Source: Siphonodentalium dalli (taxonomy: Eukaryota; Mollusca; Scaphopoda; Gadilida; Siphonodentaliidae). Taken from it: a DNA stretch of 64,000 bases. The notes under the pieces were generated by a model. That model saw nothing but the letters and a program-made list of their open reading frames with translations, searched no databases and was not told the origin of the DNA. How positions within the stretch are numbered: position 1 is the first letter of the stretch; each line of letters opens with the position of its first letter. This document shows, in pieces, positions 46,325 through 58,248 of the stretch. The stretch is from positions 159,607,465-159,671,464 of the forward strand of contig CP136068.1 in NCBI GenBank assembly GCA_032622095.1, read 5' to 3'. The position numbers and the translations under genes were made by a program.

Positions 46325-47480
46325 GATTTAATAATAACACGTACATGTAACTATGTAGGATTTAAGGATAACATGTAACTGCTTAGCATTTAAGAATAGC
46401 ATGTAACTGTTTAGGGTTTAGCTCATAGCACCATCGGTAAGTCATTGGGTTTGGAAAGACGAACGCGTACTGTTTTGGGAGCATTTGGACTCGCGCAGGA
46501 TTGACTTAATGCGTCATCGGGTTTCAATATGAAGAGAAATTGTTCCTATTAACTTTTGCCAAGGGTGCTATTGGGTATTTTGGGCTGTTATTGTCACGAT
46601 ACACTTTTCGATTTAAATACATTTACAAAAGTGGCTTTTTCGCTAAATGTATATAAATATAAGGATTAACTGTCATGTGGACTATTTTTATGGAGATGTA
46701 ACCGTGAGGTAAGTGGTCATAACTTGTATGTAAAACCCTTCGGGTTTTATACAAGTTATGTCCACTTACCTCACGGTTACATCTCCATAAAAACAGTCCA
46801 CATGGCAGTTAATCCTTATGTAACTATGTAGGATTCAATGATAACTTGTAACTGTTTAGGATTTAATAATACCATCTAACTGTTTATAATTGAATAATAA
46901 CATGTGAGTGTTTAGGATTTAAGGACAGCATGTAACTATGTAGGATTTAATGATAACATGTAACTATGTAGGATTGAATGATAACATGTAACCATGTAGG
47001 ATTGAATGATAACATGTAACTATGCAGGATTTAATGATAACATGTAACTATGTAGGATTTAATGTTAACATGTAACTATGTAGGATTGAAGGATAGCATG
47101 TAACAGTTTAGGATTGAAGGATAGCATGCAACTGTTTAGGATTTAAGAATAACATGTAGCTGTTTAAGATTTAATAATACCATGTAACTATCTGGGATCT
47201 AATAACAACATGTAACTATTTAGGATTGAAGGATAACAGGTAACTGTTTAGGATTTAATAATACCATGTAACTATTTAAGATTTAATAATAATATGTAAG
47301 TGTTCAGGATTTACGGATAACATGTAACTGTTAAGGAGTTAATGATAGCACATAAGTGTTCAGGGTTTAAGAATAACGTGCAGCTGTTCATTGTTTAAGA
47401 ATAGCATGCAACTATTTGGGATTTAAGATTAACGTGTAACTGTTTAGGATTGAAGGATAACATGCAACTGATTAAGATTT
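46325..47480 (+). repeat. 28-bp tandem array split by repeat E
   Basis: The unit TGTAACTATGTAGGATTTAA-TGATAACA repeats from about 46325 to 46435 and again from about 46818 to 47480. Units differ at a few positions (CTGTTTAGG and CTATGTAGG types). There are no unrelated spacers of constant length, so it is a minisatellite and not a CRISPR array. Confidence 0.9.
46440..46820 (-). repeat. Hairpin-plus-tail repeat E, copy 3, inside the 28-bp array
   Basis: Inverted relative to copies 1 and 2. The tail runs from GTCATTGGGTTTGGAAAGAC to GCTAAATGTATATAAATATA, then the foldback from AAGGATTAACTGTCATG to GGCAGTTAATCCTTAT. The tail lacks its distal ~100 bp. The array resumes at the very end of the foldback arm, so this end of E is a precise terminus. 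Confidence 0.82.
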
Positions 47481-48224
47481 TGATTCCATCAAATTTTACG
47501 CCCAACTGTTGACGTAATTGAAAAGATAAATACCTGTGGAAATTTCCGGATGTCCTATACCCCCTGCTCCTTTATGTAATTCTTTGGATGCTTGTGTGAT
47601 AACGATGTAATTGTGTTGAACAGTTGAAGACACACACACCAACAAAATAAAATACCGGCCGGATTACTTTACTATATTATACCAATAATTGATACAAGCG
47701 CTGTAACTCTATCTTCGTTGTCGGCAACCGGTGCACTTTGGATTTCATTGTTTTCTTTGACATATCGGCGTGAGATTTTGTGTTCGTCTTCTAAGTACAT
47801 CGTAACACGTGGACCAAATTAAATATCAGGTCATTTTAAGAAAAGTTTGTTCAATGTTATAAAGTTCCCCACCAGAACAGGTAGGACTATCAACAAGTTC
47901 CCGGGTTGTGAGCGGGCGAAATATGATATATGCGGGCGTACATTTGTATGTGATAGTTGTATGTACTATCCTATATACTACATGTACATACATGTTCTAT
48001 TACAGCTTATTTACAAATAGCACATTTTGTAATTTTTTGCACAATGCACACCAAGCTGATATAATGTCCATGTATTAGTTGCCAGGATACTTATTACTTG
48101 ACGATAACATTTTAGTCACAGCAAGACAAGACGGCAGTTGTTTTGTAGGCTAGGTGAAAGCCAGTCTAAATACAATTAGACCGTGATGCATTTCAATCCA
48201 ATTACGGTCAAAAGGCTTTCATGG
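47481..48224. other. Non-coding stretch, nothing recognised
   Basis: No frames of note and no repeats with partners in the window. Confidence 0.4.
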
Positions 48225-48623
48225 TTAACCCTTTAACCAACAAAACGGCCAAAACCGGCCAAATAAAGCTTCAACAGCCTAAAATATCTTCGGTCTGTCT
48301 CAATAGAACCATACAAATATGGGTATCATTGGAACCGGCTCCTTGACCACATTGTGATAGTTACAGTTATGCCCTGTGCCAATGCATTCTCTTATATATG
48401 CGAGTCGACCATAGGTCGCCTCGCATATATAAGAGAATGCATTGGCCTAAAAAAAATCTTTTTTTAATACTTTTAACCATTTTTCTTACATTCTTTAACA
48501 ATTTTATAATTTTTAATGTGTTAAGCCAATGCATTCTCTTATATATGCGAGGCGACCTATGGTCGACTCGCATATATAAGAGAATGCATTGGCACAGAGC
48601 CCTTCTGTTGGGTAAAGGGTTAA
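48225..48623 (+). mobile_element. TTAA-flanked piggyBac-like MITE, copy 1
   Basis: TTAA lies at 48225-48228 and 48620-48623. The ends are CCCTTTAACCAACAAAACGG and the inverse of CCCTTTACCCAACAGAA. The TTAA target and a CCCTTT terminus fit the piggyBac superfamily. Inside are CCAAATAAAGCTTCAACAGC and AACCGGCTCCTTGACCACAT, then two 69-bp palindromes (48378-48446 and 48525-48593) with an AT-rich spacer. It is non-coding. Two further copies lie at 51714-52107 and 53028-53410. Confidence 0.88.
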
Positions 48624-48977
48624 CTGGTATTCACCCATTGTGCTAATTCGATAACTGATTCATTAATCAAGAGCTGGGCAAAATCGATAGCATGATTGTT
48701 TCTGTTACTAAATACCATGTATAGATCCCTGCGAATAATTGATGATTATGATAAGAAAGTAATTCAGTTAGTCTAAGGCCGGCGCACACTAGATCCCGAT
48801 TGCTGACGTATCGGTCTCTGATACCGATTGCTCGGGAGTCGCCGTACCGAGCACACTAGCGAGTCATAATGCTCAGCACTTATCGCCATCAAACGTAAGC
48901 ACTTGATTTACTGTCGACAGGTGCTAGCGTGATATACCGGCTTGTTGTTTTGTATACAAAATTGCACGGTTATTTGT
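48624..48977. other. Non-coding stretch, nothing recognised
   Basis: No repeats or frames of note between two palindrome-bearing elements. Confidence 0.4.
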
Positions 48978-49476
48978 GACCCGCCATATCAAATCCAGTC
49001 GTCTGCTCATGTTTGTCTGGGACTCTGTGTGGGTGAAATTATAAAATTGTTAAAGAATACAAGAAAAAATTATAAATTTTGTTTAGGCCAATGCATTCTC
49101 TTATATATGCGAGGCGACATATGGTCGACTCGCATATATAAGAGAATGCATTGGCACAGGGTAAAAAAATCCCGACTTACGACTGGATTTTATATGGCGG
49201 GTCCCACACAGAGCCCCAGACAAACATGAGCAGACGACACTCTTCTATATGCTTCTATATATGTGTGGGGCTCCCTGCAGGGTAATGGATGTTTTTTATT
49301 TTATGTCCTAAAAATTGTAAGAAACATTTATTAAAAAAAAATGATAAAAAATTGTTAGGCCAATGCATTCTCTTATATATGCGAGGCGACATATGGTCGA
49401 CTCGCATATATAAGAGAATGCATTGGCACAGGGTAAACAAAATCCTGACTTACGACTGGATTTGATATGGCGGGTT
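48978..49476. mobile_element. Palindrome-bearing element P2 (rearranged)
   Basis: The outer ends are GACCCGCCATATCAAATCCA and the inverse TGGATTTGATATGGCGGGTT. It holds palindromes at 49087-49155 and 49359-49427, but between them a second right-end sequence (CTTACGACTGGATTTTATAT followed by GGCGGGTC, 49168-49203) abuts CCACACAGAGCCCCAGACAA. This suggests that two copies recombined, or that one inserted in the other. It shares CCCTGCAGGG and the AT-rich spacer with P1. Confidence 0.75.
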
Positions 49477-50718
49477 CAGATCAACCGGACTCGCATAAAA
49501 CGCCGCGCACACCTGTAGCCAAATTTCGCAGAGACCGATAACTGAGCAATCGGGCTCTAATGCGCGCCGGGTTTAAATGTCACCAAACAACGATTGTGTA
49601 CCCATGTTAATATCATTTAGAAGACTGTAAATGTAGGCCTACGTGAGCGGTTATTAAATAAATTAAGATGGCGCAAAATGTTGCAACAATAATTTGGTCA
49701 GGATACTATTAATTTGCTTCATTATTGTTAATAGTGCACCGGTGTGTTCTACCCCACAACCGCATCCCTCCCATCCGCTCCCCTATCGGAACTGATAAAT
49801 AGTTGACTCCGCATTGTTAAATGTACAAGTTACACAATAATTTAGTTGAATGTAATTGTAATATATAAATCCAGGATCTGCCTGACCTGGAGATCGCAAT
49901 GTCCATGTGTCCCGTTCAACTATGGGCATACGACAGGGTAAACCCCGGTAATTATTTTGGCCGATTTGATGCCATTTCTGATTTTTTTTTTTTTTTTTTT
50001 GCCATTTTTCGAAAACTGGCCAAATTGAAAACCAAATGATAGGACCGTGAGAAAACCGATAATAAAAACCAGAGCTAACAAAAACCAAAGCAATATAATA
50101 AAAAACACACACAACATTAAAATAGTTTATTTAATTAATTTTAAAAAATACCAACAAAATGTGCACTGATTAGCTAATTGTACCACAAACCAATACATTA
50201 TTTACAATTAAGACAGAACGCCAAAATAGTACCGAATTATCGCTGTTTAAATAAGTAGGCATGAGCTACTTCTGGTAAATTGATATCCAAACATACTGGG
50301 GCGTGCCACTAAACGTATACCAATTAACAAGTATATGAGGAGTTTAGTGATACCTGGTGGGTTTTTGAGGAAAACGCTTGAAATGTATGGGCCAAAAAGT
50401 TTGGCCAAATGTAATTTTTCAATTTTCGAACAAAATCTGGCCATTGTGGCCAATGTGGACGCTGTGCACACGTATATGGTGAATGTCGAACGTGCGTCAC
50501 CAGTCCGCGGTATGTGTGGTTTTACTCGAAAGTAATTGCAACACAACGTGGTGGGAAATTAGATAAAGGCCCTGTTGTTGGAGGGACGCACGTCAACAAA
50601 GAGTTAAATAGTCTTGGAAAGGTTTTCTTTTTGTAATCTTCAAGCTTGGTATTCACATTGAAGGACTTGTGAAATGGGTGAGGTTTTTTTATAAACATCC
50701 ATGCAAAGCCATAATTTT
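49477..50718. other. Non-coding stretch
   Basis: A T-run of about 20 lies at 49982-50000. Overlapping short frames at 49783-50117 and 50247-50546 run through it and through each other in opposite directions without recognised motifs. Confidence 0.4.
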
Positions 50719-50845
50719 AATATTATACCAAATGTGAGGTAATATTATACCAAATGTGAGGTAATATTATACCAAATGTGAGGTAATATTATACCAAATG
50801 TGAGGTAATATTATACCAAATGTGAGGTAATATTATACCAAAGTT
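50719..50845 (+). repeat. 22-bp tandem repeat, nearly six units
   Basis: AATATTATACCAAATGTGAG recurs every 22 bp from 50719 with no differences in the first five units. It is a very young minisatellite. Confidence 0.95.
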
Positions 50846-51174
50846 GTCGCAAGTTTGTTTCACAAAATTCGCCACAATGCCCTTTACTTGCGTCGAGTTA
50901 ATGTTTAGTTTGTTGTTTATAGATTGTGTATTTATAGATTTCCTCCAGAAAAAAACAATTATTACAATTAGCTCCTGGTTTGCATTATTGTCTCAAATGT
51001 ACTTGGCTGCCCCACCTACGCTGTACAATATGTATCAACCAATACTACCACAATATACATTACGACAACAAGTGTCGACTAAAACATATTTATCACTGCT
51101 GCACTGTATACCGATGTATATACGTGTAAGGATACCGACGAGACACACCACATGACATGTCAATATAAACCACC

Positions 51175-51600
51175 GATACAGGTATCCAATAATCCCCATA
51201 GATACAACACATCATCAATAAATATACATCACAAATACAGGTATCCAGTGATATCCTGATATACAAAAATTACATATAAATATACACCTAAAATACAGGT
51301 ACTCAGTGATTCCCTGAGCTACAACACATCACCTATAAATATACATCACAACTTTTCCAGTGATACCCTGATGTATAACACATCACCTTTAAATATGTAC
51401 CACAAATACAGGTATCAAATGGTACCCCTGAGATGCAAACATCACCTATAAATATACACCTCAATTACTGGTATCCTCCAATGACACCCCTGACATACAA
51501 ACATCGCCTATACATATACACCACCAAACTGGTATCCAATAATACCCCTGAGATATAACACATGGCCTATAAATATGCACCAAAAATACAGGTATCCAAG
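51175..51600 (+). repeat. ~60-bp degenerate tandem array, about seven units
   Basis: ACAGGTATCCAATAATACCC, followed by CTGAGATACAA, CACATCACCTATAAATATAC and ACCACAAAT, recurs with anchors near 51180, 51240, 51296, 51352, 51409, 51470, 51531 and 51591. Units differ at many sites. Confidence 0.8.
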
Positions 51601-51713
51601 TACGAAATTAGTGCTTCTTGTGTGGTGACTTGTGCTGTGTGACAGCCAAACAGTTAGAATGGCATCGTCCGAAGTGTGCATACTGTCGATACTATCGTGG
51701 TCGCAACCCGCCT

Positions 51714-52107
51714 TTAACCCCCTTTACCCAACAGAACGGCCCTGTGCCAATGCATTATCGTATATATGCGAGTCGACCATAGGTCGCCTCGCATATATAA
51801 GAGAATGAATTGGCTTAACACATTAAAAATTATAAAATTGTTAAAGAATGTAAGAAAAAATGGTAAAAAGTGTTAAAAAAGATATTTTTTAGGCCAATGC
51901 ATTCTCTTATATATGCGAGGCGACATATGGTCGACTCGCATATATAAGAGAATATAACTGTAACCATCTTACCATCACAATGTGGTCAATGAGCCGGTTC
52001 CAATGATATCCATATTTGTATGGTTTTATTGAGACAGATCCAAGATAATTTAGGCTGTTGCAGCTTTATTTGGCCGTTTTTGGCCGGTTTGTTGGGTAAA
52101 GGGTTAA
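51714..52107 (-). mobile_element. piggyBac-like MITE, copy 2 (inverted)
   Basis: TTAA lies at 51714-51717 and 52104-52107. It is the reverse orientation of copies 1 and 3, with palindromes at 51746-51814 and 51893-51953. The second palindrome is truncated and runs into ATAACTGTAACC. The long flank with GGAACCGG/CCGGTTCC and GAAGCTTTATTTGG-type sequence corresponds to the left side of copy 1. Confidence 0.85.
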
Positions 52108-53027
52108 GGATCAGGGGACCTAACTTGACCTGATCGGAGCCACATGATTACCATGATAATAGGCAACTTGAAATTATGCTGCAAAATATGTATGTACTAG
52201 TAGAAAATATAATTGCTAGATTTACGTACCAAGTCACCACTCTTATTTGATGAACGGGTAGTTACGTTTATGGAAGAATAGCAAGTTTGATAATTAGTTG
52301 CGAAAGTTAGTCTGAACTCATGTTTACAGTGAATCAGGAAAAAAATTGCAATCTAATTTTCAAGCTTAATTCTTATGTTTTGTTCTACATGCATTGTGCC
52401 GCTTACAATGTATTTACTGCATGTTGTATAGTTTGACCAACATGTGTGAACTTGCTTTATCCTTTCATCTGTTTATCATCTGGTTTTATTATCCGAATAA
52501 CCTCCATATGAATTTTGAACCCTTCTAATATATACTTTTATAACTGAATGGGAGAATCCATTTAGAATAGAAAGAGTTAAGTTCACAGTTGTATTACAAG
52601 TATCAAAGTTCGGGTGACTAAAATATGGAATACAAGTTATGTCTAAGGGTACAAAGTTAAAACTGCTGGAATTTGTAGCTTTCATCTGGGTGTCATCCCT
52701 AAGAATTTTATGGCAAGAGGTCATATGAATGATCTTGCTGTAAAATGTTGATAGGCAGAATAGGTTTCCAGTTGAGGTCCCCCTGACCATTAAAGCACTA
52801 AGTGTTTACCATATTATTTTAAAGTCGCAAAAACGATTGTTCAAAATGATGGTTGGCATCACCGACAATTAACTGTTGACGGTAGAAATGTAATCGATTG
52901 CATAACAGTCCATAAGTGCTACGTTTCCCAAATAAATGTTTCAAATTCCAATATATGAATGAATCCACCGAGAAAATGCTCACGCAACAACATACAATTG
53001 TGTGGCGGCATTAACAGTTCAAATGTA
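52108..53027. other. Non-coding stretch, one unrecognised frame
   Basis: The minus-strand frame 52476-52790 (104 codons, starting MVRGTSTGNLF) has no stop for 315 bp but shows no motif I can place. It could be a LINE C-terminal scrap or chance. Confidence 0.35.
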
Positions 53028-53410
53028 TTAACCCTTTACCCAACAAAACGTCAAAACCGGCCAAATAAAGCTTCAACAGCCTAAAATATCTTCGGTCTGT
53101 CTCAATAGAACCATACAAATATGGATATCATTGGAACCGGCTCCTTGACCACATTGTGATAGTTACAGTTATGCCCTGTGCCAATGCATTCTCTTATATA
53201 TTCGAGTCGACCATATGTCGCCTCGAATATATAAGAGAATACATTGGCATTAACACTTTTTACCATTTTTTCTTACATTCTTTAACAATTTTATAATTTC
53301 TAATGTGTTAAGCCAATGCATTCTCTTATATATGCGAGGCGACCTATGGCCGACTCGCATATATAAGAGAATGCATTGGCACAGGGCCGTTCTGTTGGGT
53401 AAAGGGTTAA
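53028..53410 (+). mobile_element. piggyBac-like MITE, copy 3
   Basis: TTAA lies at 53028-53031 and 53407-53410. The ends are CCCTTTACCCAACAAAACG and its inverse, with palindromes at 53180-53248 and 53312-53380. It is very similar to copy 1, including CTAAAATATCTTCGGTCTGT. Both arms of the first palindrome share the same TATTCGA/TCGAATA change, so pairing is kept. Confidence 0.88.
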
Positions 53411-53614
53411 CATGGGTCACATGTCAAGTGCATTCGATCAGTGATAGTTCAGACTAATTTAGCAAACAACTTAGATGCAGCACTGTTTTAGATCTGTCCA
53501 GTAAAAAGACATGGGAATTGCTGATCCGTTCATATCTCTGGGTGGTATGTACTCGGGGTGTTTGTTGATAGTCACTGTGGCCATCTTTTCGCCGTTGTTT
53601 ACATCGTAATCCAT

Positions 53615-55190
53615 TATGTATTATCAGCTTGTCACCGTGTCTGTCGCGTCGGATGTATTAACAGCTAGTTACTGTGTGGTGTGTTATCAGATAATCGCCG
53701 TGTGGTAAGTTTATCTGCTAGTTACCGCATGGTGTGTTATCAACAAGTCGCCATGGCCATCATGTCGGATGCATTATCACCTATTCCCCGAGTGGTGTAT
53801 TATCAGCTAGTTTACGTGGTCGTTGTGTCGGATGTATTATCCGCAAGTTACTGTGTGGTGTATTAATGGCTAGTCCACGTGTGGTGTATTGACAGCTAGT
53901 CCCCGCGTCCATCGTGTCGGGTGTATTATCAGCTAGTCACCGTGTGGTGTGTTACCAGCTACTCGGCATGGACATCGTGTCAAGCGTATCATCAGCTAGT
54001 TGATGGGTGCTGTATTATCAGCTAGTCACCGTATGGTGTGTTACCAGCGTAACACACCACACGGTGACTAGCTGATAATGCATGGTCATCGTGTCGAGCG
54101 TATCATCAGCTATTTTATGGGTGGTGTATTATCGGCGTGTCACCGTGTGTTCCATTATCAGCTGTTTGCCATGGCCATCTTGCCTGATGTATTATCAGCT
54201 AGTCGCCGTATGGTGTGTTATCAGCTAGTCGCCGTGTGGTGTTTTTTCAGAGATTCACCACGTGGTGTATTATCAGTTAGTTTACGTGGTCGTTATGTCG
54301 GATGTATTATCAGCTAGTCGTTGTGTGGTGTATTAATGGCTAGTTCCCGTGTGGTGTATTGATGGCTAGTACACGTGTGGTGTATTAATAGCTAGTCCCG
54401 TGGTCATCGTGTCGGATGTATTATCAGCTAGTCATCGTGCGTTGTGTTACCAGCTACTCGTCATGGTTATCGTGTCGAGTGTATCATCAGCTATTTGATG
54501 GGTGGTGTATTATCAGCTAGTCACCGTGTGTTCCATTATGAACTATTCACCAAGGCCATCCTGTCCTATTTATTATCAGCTAGTCGCCGTATGGTGTGTT
54601 TTCAGCTAGTCGCCGTGTGGTGTGTTATTAGAGAGTCACCACGCGGTGTGGCCGTTGTGTCGGATGTATTATCAGCTAGTCGTTGTGTGGTGTATTAGTA
54701 GCCAGTCACGATGGGGTGTATTAATAGCTAGTCACCGTGTGGTGTGGCTAGTTACCGTATCAATAATGTCGGATGTATTATCAGCTAGTAGTTATGTGCT
54801 GTATGGTTAGACAGTTGTCACGATCATCGTGTTGGATGTATTATTAGCTAGACGCCATGGCCGTATTGTCATTGTTTGCGTCATTGATGTACGTCATTTA
54901 TGAGCGAGTCACCATGCCCATCTTGTCGGATGCATTATCAACTTGTCACCATGTGATGTATCTTCCGCTAGTCACCGTGTGATGTATCTTTAGCTAGTCA
55001 CCGTGTGATGTATCTTTAGCTAGTCACCGTGTGATGTATCTTTAGCTAGTCACCGTGTGATGTATCTTCCGCTAGTCACCGTGTGATGTATCTTCAGCTA
55101 GTCACCGTGTGATGTATCTTTAGCTAGTCACCGTGTGATGTATCTTCAGCTGGACATCGTGCGATGAATCTTTAGCTAGTCACCGTGACC
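53615..55190. repeat. 26-bp minisatellite running into the GPCR 3' end
   Basis: Units built on GCTAGTCACCGTGTGATGTA plus TCTTTA or TTATCA fill 1.6 kb. The units at 54960-55140 are the most regular (26 bp). Further left, longer composite units add CATCGTGTCGGATGTATTAT. An inverted segment sits at about 54045-54085. The last unit (55171-55187, TTAGCTAGTCACCGTG) overlaps the final codons and stop of the receptor gene. Confidence 0.9.
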
Positions 55191-56099
55191 ATCGTATCGT
55201 CGTTGTCAACGGCGTTTCTTATTCCAAAAAGGCTCCGCACGGCGCGCTTGAAATTTCGGTTTCTCGAAGCAAATATGAAAGGGCAGATGAGACAGTTTCC
55301 CAAGAAAAGGCAATAAAATAGTTGATCTAGAACGATCTGAACGGTCGGATTTGCCAGGTTCTGCACGTTTGTAATAGACTTGAACATGTGTGTCGGGATC
55401 CAACAAATGCACGTACAGAATATAAGCATAAAAATTGTCACCACTCGTTTCATCTCTGACTTCAGTTTATTCGCTTTGTCGAGCGTGCCTACACTTTTCT
55501 GTTGTGCCATGATCAATTTAGCCTGCATTCGTGCTATTACAATGACGTATACGTGGAACAGGAGAGCACCAAGCGTCATAATGATCATTGCAATGTGGTT
55601 AGATAGTTTTTGTCCAAGGGACGGAATTTTTCCGCAGTTGTGCAATATATTCCAGTTTGTCGCCCAATGGTAGCAGACTGGTATGATCCAAGTACAACAT
55701 GTTCCGATGAGAGCAGCCGACATGTATGAAACAAGATGCCTCGTGTCCAGCTTCACGTGGTATTCTGGGTACTTAATGCACATAAATCTTTCGAGGGACA
55801 TTCCGAGATTCAACGCGGCGGCTAAATGAGTGGTGCCGTACTGCACAGTAGCGACAGTGATGCACGCATATTTCGACGTGAACGGCAAACTCGGAATGAA
55901 GAGATACACGGCATAGCTTGGAGTTTGAAGAGCTATCAGAAGGTCAACAGCCGATAGACATATCAACATCTTGTCATGGAATCGGCGAAGGTAGCTCGCC
56001 CTGTAGAACGCCGCGATGATGACGATGTTTGGAATTGTGCTAAAGAAGGCGACCGTCACCATTATATATCCCATGGTCTGCATCAGCCACCAGTAATAC
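55172..56099 (-). CDS. Class A (rhodopsin-like) GPCR, exon 2 with all seven TM helices
   Basis: This orphan membrane receptor would signal through G proteins; the ligand is unknown. With exon 1 the protein has 349 residues. TM1 spans about 46-73 (Asn65). TM2 has LSAVDLL with Asp93. Cys120 (TM3) and Cys196 (loop 2) can form the usual disulfide. TM3 ends in E144-R145-F146, an ERF form of the DRY motif. Trp178 marks TM4. TM6 has CWIP (273-276). TM7 has CPFIF (313-317) where most receptors have NPxxY. Helix 8 is RNFKRAVRSLF. The frame is open up to a Met at 56116, but CTTAATTGCAG there looks like an intron acceptor, so I start the exon at 56099. The last codons (TMVTVTS, stop) reach into the 26-bp minisatellite. 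A minus-strand AATAAA lies at 54574-54569. It resembles peptide or amine receptors, but no subfamily can be named. Confidence 0.9.
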
Positions 56100-58248
56100 C
56101 TGCAATTAAGACACAATATTGTCAGAAAACAACTTGATTAACATAAAGAGAAAAAGAGAAACAGCGAATCCAATATGTCTTTGCCGACGATATGCGTGCC
56201 AGATATCGATGTACAGTCTTTCTAAACTGCCGAATCTCGGACGTGGATATGGCCAACCAAAATGTCTTCAACCTATTGGTCATTATCGCATGATTGGGTT
56301 TACGTATCAGATAATTCAGAATCGTACAGTAAAGTAAATCAGTGCCGTAGACTGTCATATGATGCGAACGAATAATAAGAGCGCATGTACAATCGTATAT
56401 CAGCTTGGTATGTTGTTGAAATGCCCCAAAGCTTAATGTGTGAGAACGAAACGCGCGGCATTCCAACGAATGACCCATAATGGTTGCATCACGAACATAT
56501 TTCCATCGCTATGTGATAGTAAAAAAAATATATCTGGGGTAAGTATAGTGACATTACTCGTTATTGATTTTATCGCAGCCGGCATTGCGCTAATTTAAAA
56601 CTGAGCGAACATAGTACGACTATGAATTAAAAACAAGAGGATTATGTTGATTAGTTACATACATTTCGAAACTTCGGACACCGAATAGGTAATTACGCCT
56701 ATACATGTAGGCCTATATTTACATTCGGTTAACCAATATAAACAAATCAAAACCGTATTCCCCGTATTCACCACCCTGGAATGACACCGTGACCATACAG
56801 ACAGCCAACCAGCAACCAAGTGTTGATTTTTCTGAAGTCATCTGCATTCGCGGTTGTGGTTTTCTGGTTTCGAGTTAATTTCATTGATGTCCAGTCCATC
56901 ACTATTTCAATATCAGAACAATTATTTGGAGCATATAACCACCGCAAGAAAATGATGATGCAATTATGATCTACACGATGTAAATGCGCTATGATCGTGT
57001 TTAGTATACACATGTGTCTTCAGAAAACGACTAAGAACTGTCATCAGATACACTAGTTTTACGAAAATATTGTTGTCAAAACTGAGCGAAAAAGAGTACT
57101 GCGCGAATTTAAATACGTGTAAGTTAGATGGAACAGAATACAGCTTCTGTCACTGGAATATGCTCGTTTGGTAATTATTGTTCATGAACCGGGTTAGAAA
57201 ACGGCTATTTTTAGAACTGAGTAACCAAACTGTTGGGTTCTATGTTGGTATTACGTGGAAACAAAGTTTGCTATTTGTTTTTCTTAGAGTGTGTTGTCAC
57301 TATATAATGTGTCATGAACATATTGTTGGCAACACTTAATGAAAGGTTTTTTTTCAAAAGGAGATTCAAAGAAAGGTTGTTGTTGTTGTTGTTGAAAGTT
57401 ATGCCTGTAGTTAACTCTCATGGCGCCAGCGTCGAGTTTATCTCGTAGTCCAAAGTCATGCCGTTCACGCCGGTGACAAGATATTTTCACTCTATTCCTT
57501 TCCTTCATTTTGAAATAATAATACCGTTATGTTCATCACCTGTCCATGTATTACACGCATTATACAGGTACCCCGTTTCAATGCGTGTGACAATTAATAC
57601 CCTGATGAGCCGGACTCTTGACACTATGGCTAGATACTCTGTTAGTGTGTTAGCAAATTAATTAACTAATTGACTAGGTTGCAACTGGTTTAGTGACATA
57701 TATTAACATACCTTATTTACATTATTTAAATTTTGTACTAAAGTTTACAGGATCACTTATATCAGAAACAATCATATAGTGAACATGATTCTGGTAAATA
57801 TATAACGGTTACGAAGTGCTTTGGATCAATTATCAATTATAGAAATATTGAAACACATACTTGTACTCAATGTACTAGTACGTTTATGCCAGACCAGAGC
57901 GTCAACCAATACGACTGAGGTGTCGGTATTGACATAAAATTAGAATGCTAGGTATACAAGTACCCATTCATGCACGTTCATATTATAGTTGTGTGTTGGC
58001 ATTGTTAAAAACGGCGATCGAGCAACTTACTTCAACTGCATGTACTATTCCATTACCTATGAAAACAACAAGTACGTTCACGGTGAACTTAGAACGCATC
58101 ATACATTAGCCAGATGATGGCTCAAAACTAGTAGCCGATTGATGCTATAATAATATAACGTTATGACGTCGCTCGGGTGGGGACTGGTCCATTAGCACCG
58201 TAATTCGTCGGCGGCTGTACGATGAATGGGTTAATAAACATGTCTTAC
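56100..58248 (-). other. Predicted GPCR intron
   Basis: On the minus strand it starts GTAAGA at 58248 and ends TTAATTGCAG at 56100, a GT-AG intron of 2149 bp. It contains a (GTT)5 run near 57376 and no recognisable exon or transposon. The open frames within it (such as 56122-56478) show no conserved features. Confidence 0.7.

Noticed and set aside
46325-47480. CRISPR-like array of 28-bp repeats
   Set aside because: Units are contiguous with no unique spacers, and the genome is eukaryotic.
48367-48646. Frames containing RIYKRMHW and related phrases at several loci
   Set aside because: They are readings of the 69-bp palindromes, which keep the same frame on both strands.
52476-52790. 104-codon minus-strand frame as a possible gene
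   Set aside because: No family features; could be a LINE scrap but without supporting motifs.
55380-55673. Plus-strand frame of 97 codons
   Set aside because: Antisense to the GPCR transmembrane region; hydrophobicity derives from the complementary coding strand.
56122-56478. 118-codon minus-strand frame just upstream of the GPCR exon as an additional exon
   Set aside because: It lies between the acceptor and the predicted first exon, lacks receptor-like sequence, and the phase-matched exon at 58249 explains the N-terminus better.
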